Source: Mnemiopsis leidyi (lineage: Eukaryota; Ctenophora; Tentaculata; Lobata; Bolinopsidae). Taken from it: 42,515 nucleotides of DNA. Position 1 is the first letter of the stretch. Each line of letters starts with the position of its first letter. The stretch lies in NCBI GenBank assembly GCA_000226015.1, contig JH153432.1:122117-164631 (forward strand), given 5' to 3'. The notes under the pieces were generated by a model. It worked only from the letters and a program-made list of their open reading frames with translations, made no database searches and was not told the DNA's origin. The translations under genes and the position numbers were made by a program. This document shows, piece after piece, positions 1 through 12,800 of the stretch.

Positions 1-48
<48 letters not shown>
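1..48. repeat. (CT)n microsatellite at window edge
   Basis: Pure TC dinucleotide run at the very start of the window. With the (CA)n run at the other end it suggests the window is bounded by assembly breaks at simple repeats. Confidence 0.97.
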
Positions 49-51
<3 letters not shown>

Positions 52-873
52 ACACACGTATCAAATTGAGCTTACTGTGCCAGTAACAGTTAATCAATGC
101 TTGCGAAGATACACCACCAGCTCATACTCCTGGCACGTGATCATGTCACGTGACTTGCTTACTGTATCAAATATGTACATTTTATCTACACATCTGGTCA
201 CGTGGGTCACGCAATACACTCGCCGTGATGTAATGTGTGTGACGTCACGTTGGTTTATTCTGACGTCAACACGTTTTTTACTCCTTGTGACGATATTCAC
301 GTTGCTTTAACGTACGTATACGTTTTCAAAAAGGGCGTGACTTTAAATTCAGTGCAGTTAAGTAATGTCGTTATTTTTAGACTGAATTATGATATTTTTG
401 TAAAATGCGAAACTTTACTTCAACTTTCGTTCACCAACATCCATAATGAATAATTGAATGGGGCACTGTCTAAGAGTCGCATATCGTGATAATATTTAAG
501 TAAGGAAAATTGTCTATACCTCTGCGTGCAACTCGTTGATTGAACAAGATAGTTTTCCTTGTCCAATCAACAAGTTGCAACCAGAGGTTAAAGAAAATTT
601 TCCTTACTTAAAAAACATCCATGATAAAACAGATATCCCTTGTGGCAAACGAAAGCATAGACTTTGAAATTTTGTAGGACTGTGCGCCATGTTAAAGGTT
701 AAAGTGCATTTCATCGATAGACTGGCTGAACTTAGGCTCAACAATCTTGGCAATGAAGAAATCAACCCCGCTCTTATATCAACTTAATTCATTTGGACGC
801 GCTATGACGACATCATTTATTAGATATCAAATGATAAATGTGTTGTCTAAATTAACTGAGTGATAAATTTCAG
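49..873. other. Region upstream of the first visible NEK10 exon
   Basis: No convincing exon. The part from about 130 to 270 is rich in CACGTG and TGACGTCA palindromes. A hairpin repeat lies at 495-613. The short reading frames at 77-453 have no recognisable domain and I treat them as chance. The missing N-terminal NEK10 exons were sought here and not seen, so they probably lie upstream of the window. Confidence 0.5.
495..613. repeat. Long imperfect palindrome, MITE-like hairpin
   Basis: Two arms of about 54 bases (495-548 and 556-613) are near reverse complements across a loop of about 7 bases. Both ends read TTTAAGTAAGGAAAAT. This fits a fold-back miniature element or recent hairpin insertion. 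No transposase is nearby. Confidence 0.65.
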
Positions 874-3800
874 ATTCTGCAGACAGTGACGCAAGACTAT
901 TTGAACTTTGAAGACAAAGTGATGGGTATTGAAGTTCTCAAAGTTATGACAAGTAAGTGGTGTCTGTCTTGGGTGTTTTACGTTATTTAATGAATCACAA
1001 TTAAATTGTTTAATGCCATTTGCAACTATTTAATCTCCCATCATAACATGAATATGATTATTCTGACAAATTGATAGGAAAATTGTGTAAAGTAGAATTT
1101 ATGACGTAAGATTATTTTTCAGACATATTCCAGAAGCTGTCTGTAGAGCCGAGTCAGAGGCTCTGGCTGACTGCGTGTGACGTTCCTCGCAGCCTGGTTC
1201 TGTTGCTCTGTGCCCGGGACCTCTCCGTCCTGAACTGTGCACTGTTTGCGCTCATCGACTTGGCTCGCAGGTTTGGGCAAGTCCGCGAGTTTTTGTAGAT
1301 TATTTTGCTTGTTAAATTGTATGTTACCAGTGATTTTAACAGAGAAATGCTTAAAATCAATATTTGTGTACATATCATGTCTTGTTCAGTGATCAAGCAA
1401 GAGTGCTGATTGGAGAATTAAATTGCGTAGAGACTCTTCTTCACATAGTTCAGGATTATTCCAACGCAACGACCAAGCAGTGAGTACCCTTCACTTTCTG
1501 ATGTCTTATAGCTTCAAATAATTTTCCGACTATCTTTCTATTACTGTGTGACATTGGTGTGGATATAACTTTATCTTGTGTCCTTGACTAAAGCTTCCAG
1601 GGTATAAGTTAAAACATCTTATCAGTTATCTTATAAGTAACATCTTTCCATTTTCTGTAGTCCATATTCTTCATCCATGAATGGGACAAATATTGCCTAT
1701 GTCCAGGGTACCGTAAGGCGCGCTATTAGATAATCAAGTATCATTACGCGCACGTACGTTTAAAATGCTGGATTGTAGAACACATCCCACGCGATATAGC
1801 GCTGAAAGCATGCATACAATCTTGTGCTGTTTCGGCTACCACAGCTGCTTATTTAATTGGATCGAATTTCAAGAACGAGAGAAAGGTTAGCCCCTGTAGG
1901 TTAATAACTAGGTATATAAATAGCAAATTGGGAACTCTAACTTTACAGGTTATCTTCCGAACTGTTGAGGCAACTCTGTTCACTTGATCATGTAAAGGAG
2001 CATGTCAAAGTATTCGACGGAATTCCCCTCTGTCTAAGGTAAGTTTTTGTTCATGGCGAGATTAAAATTCGAGGAAATATTAACAACGGAGTTCTCACAT
2101 CGTAATACAACTTTCAGATAGGGTCTTGGACCTCGGTGGTTCACCATCGATTAATATCAATGGTAGCTGTAGTTTAACTTCACAAGTCACCAACAAGAAC
2201 CTGATTTGTTTTGTTGTCACGTGTATTTGCTCTTATCACGTGATTGGCAAGATACTCTTGCCTGATGACTGCCACAAAGTTGTGGTTGCATAAGAAGTTG
2301 TACTTATTGAGTTGAGCAATTATATTTTAAAATGTAACGCCAAGTAAACCGTTTCAGCGTTCTACATGAAGATGATCTAGTTTTGCAGTTTAACATTGTA
2401 AGTTTGTTAAGTGCAGGTTAAAAGTGACCACATACTCCTAACATTTTATATTGTCTTTGTCACTAGTTTTGGCTCGAATATTTTATCCGGAAGTTAAAAA
2501 CATGCCATTAAACATGCTCTTAAAGATTCAAGGGATCTGGTTAAGAATTCGCTATTTTTTGGCTGCTGTCTAAAATTAGGAATAAGGATTCTAACATAGG
2601 TGTCCTTTCAGGTATCTATCGTGGAAAGACTGAGCTGTGATAACGACAGTAGTAATGATATTCGAGAATTAGGAGGCATTCCTCTTCTTCTTACTCTCGT
2701 ACAGTCAGTATCTTTTAGATTTAGTAGGAAGAACTGATTACTCTCATATCATGATGTTTCTTTAATGAATAAATAAATAAATTTATCAACAAAAGTTACA
2801 TAATGTAAGTCTCATAAAATTGAGACAAATCACAACCTTAACCCAGCAATTTTCATCAAAGAGCAATGTCTTTGTCGGACTCAATAATGTTCATCATGAG
2901 ATCGAGTGTCTCGTTAAGCTGTTGTGGAGAAACCTTGACTTGTTCAGGTTGCTCCCTGTCCCTGGCTCGTCTGTTCTTGAACCAGCTGTTAACCTGATGG
3001 TAGGTCATCCTGCATCGAGCTGACAACATCATCTTCTGTCCGGGTGAGGGGTACTCGTTTATCGCGTAGAACACTTTCAGGAAGTCCTTAGCAAAGCGCT
3101 GACTCTCGTAGTCGTCAGGAAGGGAGATGGTTTGAGGGAAGGGCTGGATACGACGGAGTCGGAGTCGGTCAGCAGGGTTTAGAGGTCTACCCAGTCTCTG
3201 TGTCTCCCGAGCGTAGTGACCTCGTAGCCAGAGTGTCTGGAGCCAAGAGTGGTTCTTCTCAGAGAAGTTGAAGTTGGAGATGATCACAAACATTTCCTCG
3301 TATTGCTCTTCCCTAGCCAGTGTCTTCAAGTAGTTCAGAGTAGATTTCTCCTTGTCACACCGGGCAGAACCTTTACGTCTCATAATCTTGTTTTGGAGGT
3401 TCTCCAAGTAGGCCGGGTGGTTAAACGGAGCCTTGGGGTTACTCTGGTGTGGGTAGGGTTGGTTGAGGGGATAAGAGGGGTCTACTTGATAGTTAGCAGG
3501 GAAGAAGTCCATGAGATCACTTGGCAGAGGTGGGAAAGTAGCCGGATTTGTAGTGTGGGTGTAGGGTTGTTGTTTCAGCTTCAGATCAGTGTTATGAAGA
3601 TTAGACTGAAGAGATGGCACCGGATGGTAGGCGAGAGTAACAGAAGGAACCTCAGTATAAGCTCCTCTATCTCCGGGGGTGGGAGGTGGAGATCCAAAGT
3701 AAGCACTGTCATCTGACGATGAGTTTACGGGAGATAGAACCTTTGTCCAGCTTGGGGAGGAGGGCAGGAGGGAGTCAGGTCCGAGAGAGAAAACGTGGGA

Positions 3801-6800
3801 GAACTTGCTGCTCTGCCCCGGACTGTCGGGGGTGGTGAGATCAGGACTGGTGGGAAGATCTGCTTCCTGAGCTGCTGAGATCAGTATTCCTTGAGACATG
3901 GTCGAACTTTGTTGTAACGGTTGTTAACTGATGATGACGTACAAGTGACGATGTCGTGACGAAATGATCAGGGTATTTATATGATGAGGAGGTGAAGGGT
4001 CTGGTGGCCTGTTAGCTGTGAGAACTTCGTCACGTGATCAGTTCCTGAGGTGGTCTCCTGAGAAATCATGTGAACGTTTTCTGCGTGATCAGATCCGATT
4101 TCCCACTCTACTGTCGTATTGCCATAGTAACAGATGTCTAGTAATTGAGTCGGTATTTTTAATTGGAGATGGACTTGCTATTAACCAATTAGTGATTGAT
4201 TATGTCTGGCTTGTCTAGGTAACATGGATTTAGCACATTGAGTCTGTCTAATGAGTCCGACCTCAACATAACAACATATTATGTTTTTCCAATTCGCTTC
4301 TACCCCGTAGAGATCAACACAGCGGAAAGAGAGGGAGTGCAAGAAGTAATGGAACTTACAGCACTGATAACATCGAGGAGAACGGCACTATCTCCCCAGT
4401 ATCTAAAAACATCGTCTCTAGATACGAGTCCATCAAGCTTCAAACTGGTATGTTTTTACTTTCTCTCACGTATTCGGCTACCTGGTTTATTTGTTATTCA
4501 AAGCCTGCCATACAGATGGATATGCTTTAAAATGTTGGCAAAGATATCGTATGGTTAATCTAGGCTTGGAACTTACCTAAATTACATTTGGAGTTGATAT
4601 CGAATACCTTAACAGAACACACACATCCCCTTTTAGCATGCTGTGCAGCACTGACACAACTTTCCCTGAACGACACGAACGCACAGAACATCGTGCAGGC
4701 GAACGGAGTGTACATTCTGGGGAAGCTGATCTTACCAAGTCTGGAGTCAGAGGACGTGGAGGAGAGGGAGTTGCTGGAGATGTTGCAGAAGAGTGCGCTG
4801 CGCGCACTCCGCTTCCTCTTCTCCATGGAGCGCAACAGGCAACTCTTTAAGAGGTACAGTCTTTTGTGATCTTTGTTATCTAGTTTCTCTTTAGGAAGTG
4901 TGAGCGTTTTTGCTGTGTTGCAGATAAAAACTGACATTTGGGAAAAACTGCAAATTTTGTTCTTTTCAGGCTGTTCCCGACAGAGTTGTTTGAAATGTTT
5001 ATTGATGTCGGGCATTACATAACAGACATAAGCGCTTATAAACACATGATTCACTACATAAACAACTCGAAGGTTAGTTACAATTTACAGAAGTTACAAA
5101 AAACTGATACATACATATAAAAATCAAAATCCTGAAGCCAAAAGTCACCATAAACTTGATGTAAAACAAAACAGCTAACAGTTAACTTAAAAAATTCTCT
5201 TAAACATTCACCAACTTCCCATCAAAACCGCATAGTTTCACCATCTCCAAACCCGGATTGTTCCAACTGATTACATTCTTGGAACCCGCGACACTCCCTA
5301 ATCCGACCAATCCTACTTCTTAACTCCAACTTCTGATCCTCCGGCAGAGTTTCCCACATATTCTTCATCTGGAAGGGGTCCTTGTGCAGGTCGTAGTATT
5401 CGTTAAACCCGGAGGAAAACGCGCAGTAGAGGAAGTTGGTGAAATCCCCTGAATCTCCAGCACGTGGGTTTTTGTTGTTGACGCGTCGCTCGCACGTGAA
5501 CGTGTTGTTCTTGCTGTCCACGCAGAAACAGAATTTCTCATCGTCAGGAATATCGAACTTGGGCTCTGTGTACCAGACCTTATTACTCTTGTACCAGCAG
5601 CGCATGTTGAGGTGGGCGCAGCTGTTGTTACTTTCCAGACCGTCCCCCATACCATGGTACTCTATCAGGAATGAGTTCCTGGAGTTGGGCGTCTCCAACA
5701 GCGACAACATGGACGTCCCGTCGAACTGGAGTCCGTAGCTCTGGTCGCTGAGTCCCGGTTTTGGTCTGGTTACTCCAGACTTCTTGGCGACGTCTATTGC
5801 AGTAGGCGCAATGTCGATATTTAGTACGACAGTGTCAGGTGATGATCCTTTAGGGAAATTGGGTCCTGATGCAAACATCGGGACTCTTATCGTTACCTGT
5901 TGGGTTTGGATTAAGTTGAAAATAGCTAGTGCTGAACCTATTAATTATTCTATAAAAGCGGCAATGGCCATTGATGACTACGAAGCATAGACCCAGTTGT
6001 TAAGATAGAATCTCGCGAAAGGTCTAGCGACGCTCAACTCACCTCATAAGGCTGTCTCTTGTCCAGCACCATGCCCCACTCCCCAAAATAGAACCCGTTA
6101 TCGGACGTGAAGATTATCGTTGTGTTTTTACTATCGATGTTCTGAAGAATTTTCTGAAAACCCTCGTCTATTGACTGAAGAGACTGAAGTCTTCGTCTCC
6201 AGCCTAGCTCGTTGTATTTAGCAGAGAGGTTACTAAGAGGTGGCCTGCTTTGTGTATACCAATGTTTACCTTGGGGGTTATCACGTGACGATGTGGCACG
6301 GTATGTTTAAACTAACCATTTTTACACTGCGTAGAATAAGAATCATCTTTTCGAACCAAGACTGTAAAAGAAATGTTAAAAACTATCTAAACTAAAATAA
6401 GTAAACATACCTGGATCCCCGGTTTTGTTGAATGACGGATAGTTAAGATTAGGAGGTTTGCTGGCCTCAAACAGTTTCTGATGTTGTGGTGCTGCATCAA
6501 AAGTCTCGTGAGCGGTAGGAAAGCTCAGAAATGCGCACCAGGGTCTCTTGTCCGTCTTGTCCGTCATAAAACTGATTCCCGCATCAAATATCAAACTTGG
6601 GAGGTAGTCCTTATCATAGTCAAGTCCATGTTTCACTTTAACCCCATTTCGATTGACAGTATAGTTGTAATACTGACTGTTTCCGACAAGTCCGAGCCAG
6701 TCGTCCCAGCCTACCGGTACCTTGTCTCCCCGGTAGTTGTTACTGTACTTGCCGTACATGCCAGTACGGTAGCCCAGATCCTGGAGTCTCTTCCCCAGAC

Positions 6801-9800
6801 TGTTTGGCGCCACGTTGACGTCCCAGTTGGGACCGTCACAGCCGTTAATTACGGTGTTATCCAGGGTACGATGGTTGTGCTGGTAGGTCCCGGTGTAGAT
6901 GCTACCTCGCGAAGGACAGCAGATAGGAGTCGTGACAAAGGCGTTGTTATACATCACACCGTTCTTCTCAAAGAAAGATGTTATGTTGGGGAACCCTTTC
7001 GAGCGGGTCGCGTCCATGTCGTCCACATCGTCTAGGAGAACTATGAGGATGTTTTGAGGTGCTGCAAGAGGAAGGAGGAGGAGGAGGAGGAGTGGAGTGT
7101 TGCTCAACATTCCCAAAGACATGTACAATTACGGTGAATGGAAACTGGAAAGTCGAGTACGGTATTTTACCACTAAGGGTATTGTAATATGAGACGGTCA
7201 CGAAAGTCAGATAAAAATGGTGTTGTATCGCAGAAAAATCTGTGCTGAATACAATTTAGGGAAGCAAATTTTTGATGTAGTCCCCTAATTCTACGGGCAA
7301 CGGTTCTGCGGTATAAAAAGTGCGGGCTGTTTCCGCCCGGCCCTACCTGCTGTATCTGGTACACGTAGTATTACCTTCTTGCGAATGGTTCTGGGGCTGG
7401 TTATTCTTCTGAAGTTTGTCTTACTGCGACCTGACAAAGTGTGTAATTTTCGACAGGAAGCGTCGACTCTTCCTCTGACTTTTACTTTCTTTCACTTAAT
7501 TTTACTTTCACTATCTCAGGACGAGGTTAGAAACAAGATAAAATGTCGAGTACACAACACCAATCAGAACAGGGCGCCCATGTTCTTTGTCGGACAATAC
7601 GCTGTTCTAGAACATCTGGGTTCTGGGGCCTTCGGTAGTGTCTACAAGGTATCTACAACCATACGACGTACTTGGTGTTAGTTTGATAAGAAGTTTCGGA
7701 AGTTTACATATTTTCACGATTGTAAAAGAGATTATGTCATGAATAATTATATGGGTAATGGTATTGGTAATGATAAAACACTTCCTATACCAGGTGAAGA
7801 AAACGACAGGATCTCACGATGAAACAACAACTCTGGCGATGAAAGAGGTGGGACAACATTCAAACGTATTGGTTAGAAATAGGAATAGGTAGATTCCTTA
7901 AGCTTTTGTTGTGGGTGGACCGACGAATCTTCTAAGCTTCATGATTTGTTCTGAGCAAAAATTTCAACTGATACTCAATTCAGAAAATTCATGCCGGGTC
8001 GGATATGATTAGGCAACCTCTGCATTGTCTAGATGAGAGTAATTCCAATTGATCTACCGGCGATGGCGTAACACACCCGTTACCACTCAGAGCACACCGC
8101 TAGAAGTCGTGCTTGCTCGAAATGAGGCGGTGGCCGACAACTAGGCATCAAGGGATCTGAGCTACCACAGGGGTCAGGTCACATTCCCACAGGGATCACA
8201 TGGCCTAGCCCAATCAATGACGTTTCAGAGGTGATGTGAGTAGGTGCCAAGAGATCTGAGCCACCAGTGGGTGGTGGAGATAATCCTCATCCTCACGACG
8301 TGAGCTGTGCTTGTTGGAGACATGTAAAAGTTATACCAGACCCCAGAGTTACATGTGGGAGAACTGATCAGCTGTTAATGAGACCTTGGCAGACACGGCA
8401 GCAGAAGTAAATCAGGCTCTCCCAAACCTGGAATCTCTTGCTCGAGTTTTTCAGAGAAGCCGAGCCTCCTCTTCTGGATCTGCCCAACATGCCGAAGCTA
8501 CTAAGCTGTGATGATTGATTTTGAGCGTGCAGTTATGAATGCTTTTCGTGACAGTCTGCCTGGATGGAAAGTAAGCAACTGCTTTTTCCATCTTTGTCAG
8601 TCTGTTCAGAACTTGGTGCCTAGTTGTCGGTGGTTAATTGAACTATTCGTCATTAACCAATCAACCAGTTCTGGTTAGTTTAAGTCTGCTTGTGAATTAG
8701 ATATTGGGTATTGGAGCTTGATGCCTAGTTGTCCGGTAGCCAAATGAGGACAAAGTTCCTTCCAACTTGAAATCACGATTACATTCCTTTATACAATAAG
8801 TATCATACAATATTACAGTACACAACTTTGATTCACATTAAACCGTCGGCCAATGCAATGGGAAATGTTACGATTTATTTCATGCAGTAATAAGTTCGAG
8901 TGCCTCGAGCCAGTTCTAAACAATTTGAAAATTTCGATTTGGAGGAAGCCCTGATCGAAGACAGCTAAATACCATGGCACCTCGGCTGAGGTCAAATGGC
9001 CAAAAACCGTTGTAAATTTATCCCCCTGGTACCGTTTAAAGCTTAAGGAAAGATTAACACCCTCTGGACTCCTTGAATTAAAACTATTTTCGAACATGTG
9101 GAACAGTTTCAGAAAATGGAAAAAATTATCAGACCTCTATAGTGCCAATACCGACTCGTATTGAGCAAAGTATCCGTCCTTTATATTACCAATACTGACT
9201 CGTATTGAGCAAAGGCAACTCATCTAAGCCTTACTAGACTAATGGCTTTTGAGATATAACAATTTTCTTGTGAAAGTTTGAGTTGGCTACTTGACAGGCA
9301 CATGAGATATGAGGCAAATTGATCCCCCAATAGAGCGCTGTTGTACCAATATAACTGGAAGGAAGAGAAAGACAGAGGGATCAGATATGGTACTTGTGAC
9401 AGTTAGTTCCCGCGAGGCTGCACATTGAGGATTGCACTGGCTTCAGCTACCCCGTCAATATTGGTAGCAACGCACGTGTAATTCCCACTGTCACTTGGTA
9501 AAGGAAACCGGATCTTGAGAATTTTGTAAGGGTCTAACTCGTATTTTCCGCTGGGGTGATTCTCAAGTTCCTCAATTGTAACACCTTCAAATGTCTCGAC
9601 TCTCCAACTGATAATGGGCGAAGGGTTTCCAGTCGCTCGACAAGTCAAACCAACTTCGTCCGAATTACCATCATCATAAAATGTTGTGTCTTTCGGTCTT
9701 TTTGTTAATCTTGGAGGTTCGAGGATGAAGACTCGAGCTGATGCCCAACTCCTACCCCCGACACTTGAAGCTATGCAGACGTACTCTGTGCTGAACGTAG

Positions 9801-12800
9801 CTGTCGGGTTTCTAATGTAGAGATGTCCAGCTTCTGTCACGAGGAAACATCCCCCCTTATAGTTAAGTATCTCCTTCTCGGTCAAGTTGTCGGGAATAAC
9901 AGGAACTTTCTTTAGCTTGAGAAATGATTTGCCGACTCTCCACTCCATCGTAGGTTTGGGGTTGCCTGAACCCTCGCACGGTAAATGAATAAGCTCCCCC
10001 AATCTCGCTGTGACGTCAGCTGGGGCGAGTGCTATTGTAGGACGAGGCGCTATGTCCACAGTAACTTCCTTGATAGCAACTCCAGCCTTGTGACACGAAT
10101 AAATCCCCTTGTCGGTTTCCCTTAGTCTGCTGATAAAGAACGAACCGTCACGTGTAATGATATAGCGATTGTCTGACAGAGATTTGACATCTCTCTTCTC
10201 TCCGTTGACGGTTTTAAACCAGGTAGCTGGAGATCCACACTTCAAGGACACAAAACCGCCCTCGTTTCCCGTCTTGGTCTCTCTGAAAAGGACTTTGACG
10301 ATAGCACTGGCTTCAGCGACTCCGTCAATATTGGTAGCGACACAGGTGTAATTACCACTGTCACTTGGCAAAGGGGACCTGATCGTAAGGGCTTTGTGAG
10401 CGTCTAACTCGTATCTTCCGCTAGGATGCTTCTCTAGCTTCTCAATAGTGTTACCGTCAAAACCTTCCAGTCTCCAAGTTATGACGGGAAGAGGATTGCC
10501 ACTCGCTTGACAAGTAAAACTGATAGATTCACCATCAACAGATTTGGTGTCTTTTGGCCTGATTGTTATCCTTGGTGGTTCAAGAATGAGGACTCGAGCT
10601 GTTGCCGAATTTGTACCTCCTACGTTTGAAGCAATGCAGATGTAGGTGGCACTGTATCCGGCTACTGTATCTCTAATGTAGAGATGTCCAGCTTTAGTTA
10701 CCAGGAAATTTCCCCCCTCAAAGTTTAGAACCTCTTTCTCGGTCAAGTTGTCAGGAATCACTGTGACGTTCCTCAGGAATCCCACGTGGATTTTCCACTC
10801 CATCGTAGGTTTGGGGCTGCCCGAACCCTCGCACTGTAAATGAATAAGCTCTCCCGACTGTACTGTGATGTCACTTGGGGCGAGTGCGATTGTAGGACGA
10901 TGTGATATTTCCACAGTAACTTCCTTAACAGCAACTCCAGCCTTGTGACACGAATAAATACCCTTGTCAGTTTCCCTAAGTCTGCTGATAAAGAACGAAC
11001 CGTCACTTGTAATGATATAGCGATTGTCTGACAGAGATTTGACATCTCTCTTATCTCCGTTGACGGTTTTAAACCAGGTAGCTGGAGCTGAAGATCCACA
11101 CTTCAAGGACACAAAACCGCCCTCTTTTCCCGTCTTGGTCTCTCTGAAAATGACTTTGAGGATAGCACTGGCTTCAGCGACTCCGTCAATATTGGTAGCG
11201 ACACAGGTGTAATTCCCACTGTCACTTGGCAAAGGGGACCTGATTCTGAGGGCCTTGTTATGGTCCAACTCGTATCTTCCGCTGGGATGCTTTCCTAGCT
11301 CCTCAATAGTGTTACCGTCAAAACCTTCCAGTCTCCAAGTAATCATGGGCAGAGGGTTTCCAGTCGCATAGCAAGTCATAACGACTGATTCACCATCAAC
11401 AGAATTAGTGTCTTTGGGTGTGGTCGTAATTCTTGGAGGTTCAAGAATGAGGACCTGAGCTGTTGCCCAACTTCTTCCTCCGACATTTGTCGCAACACAG
11501 ATGTAGGTGGCACTGTATGCAGCTACTGGATCTCTAATGTACAGATGTCCAGCCTCAGTTGTCAGAAAATTTCCCCCCTTGTAGTCAAGAATTTCTTTCT
11601 CTGTCAAGTTGTCAGGAATCACGGTTACGTCCCTAGTCAGGACTCCCATGTAAATTTGCCACTCCATCGTAGGTTTAGGGTCTCCATCACCCTCACACGA
11701 TAAGTGAACAAGTTCTCCCGTGTGTACAGTGACGTCACTTGGGGCGATTGTGATCGTAGGACGAGGTGCTATTTCCACAGTAACTTCCTTGATAGCAACT
11801 CCACCGTTTTGACACGTGTAAACTCCTGCGTGTTCTTGCTTCACCCTGGAAATGTACATGTCACCTTCGCGTGTAATGACAAACCGTCTGTCTCCTAAAG
11901 ATCTGACATCCTTCTGCTCCCCGTCAACCGTTCTCAACCAGGTTGTATTCTCAGACTTAACACCACATCGGAGAGGGACAAAACTTCTCTCTCTGCAGGT
12001 GATTGTCTCTCTGACAAGCTCCTGGGACAAAGTCCCTTGTAGAGCGAGGGGGAGAAGTAGAAGGAGCATGCACAGTCCTGATTAGATTGAAGTGTTTAAG
12101 TTTGAGTCAACTGAGTATGTCGACACTCAATAGTGTAGTAAGTCACTTAAACCAAGTGATCAGCCAACTACTAGGAACAACAAGAATTTTTGTTAAGATA
12201 TCTCAATTCGGATTAATGTTTTAAAAAAATTACATTAAAAAGATTTTGATATAGACAGTTACTAAAAAAGACTCAATGGTTCTTATCAACACTTTTACAG
12301 AAACTGCTACATCACCGCCAACAACAAATAATCTTAAATGATTGCAAGTACCAGCTGAATTTCAATCTAGACCAGATAGTCAATAAAAATACTATCACAA
12401 AATACGCTGTTCAAATGAAAAAAAATCGCAATGATGCACCAGTATTATAAATTAGGAAAAGACAGAACAATGCCAATAAATAGTAATTATTAAACTCGAC
12501 ATTAGAAATTTTAAGTAATATAATTCAGTCCAAACCTTGCCGGCCGAGATAACGGAGATTTAAAAAAAAACGAATCAATGAATATGTTCATGCAATATTT
12601 TACAAACTTATAGATGATAAATAATATTATATTTTATTCGGTCCAAATCTAATTTTCGCTTAATGCAGGAATAGTTCTAATAATTCTAGACACTGCAAAT
12701 ATTGGGTTATTTTGCAGAATTGAGTAATACGGTGCTGGTGCCAAAATTTAGTCCAAATGGTTTTGCTCAGAAAACTGCAGAGCGGAGAGCCATCTGATAT

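Noticed and set aside
77..453. Overlapping short frames on both strands near the left end
   Set aside because: No domain, no splice context, and they lie in a CACGTG-rich non-coding stretch.
6245..6269. Sulfatase acceptor at the AG beside 6245
   Set aside because: It breaks the phase with exon 1 and loses the GNS-conserved KHW motif; the acceptor at 6270/6271 restores both.
7980..8760. Transposon with coding capacity
   Set aside because: Short related words suggest old repeats, but no transposase or reverse transcriptase frame and no clear termini were found.
10169..12085. Plus-strand frames opposite the Ig gene
   Set aside because: They are repeated shadows of the Ig modules on the other strand and have no independent features.
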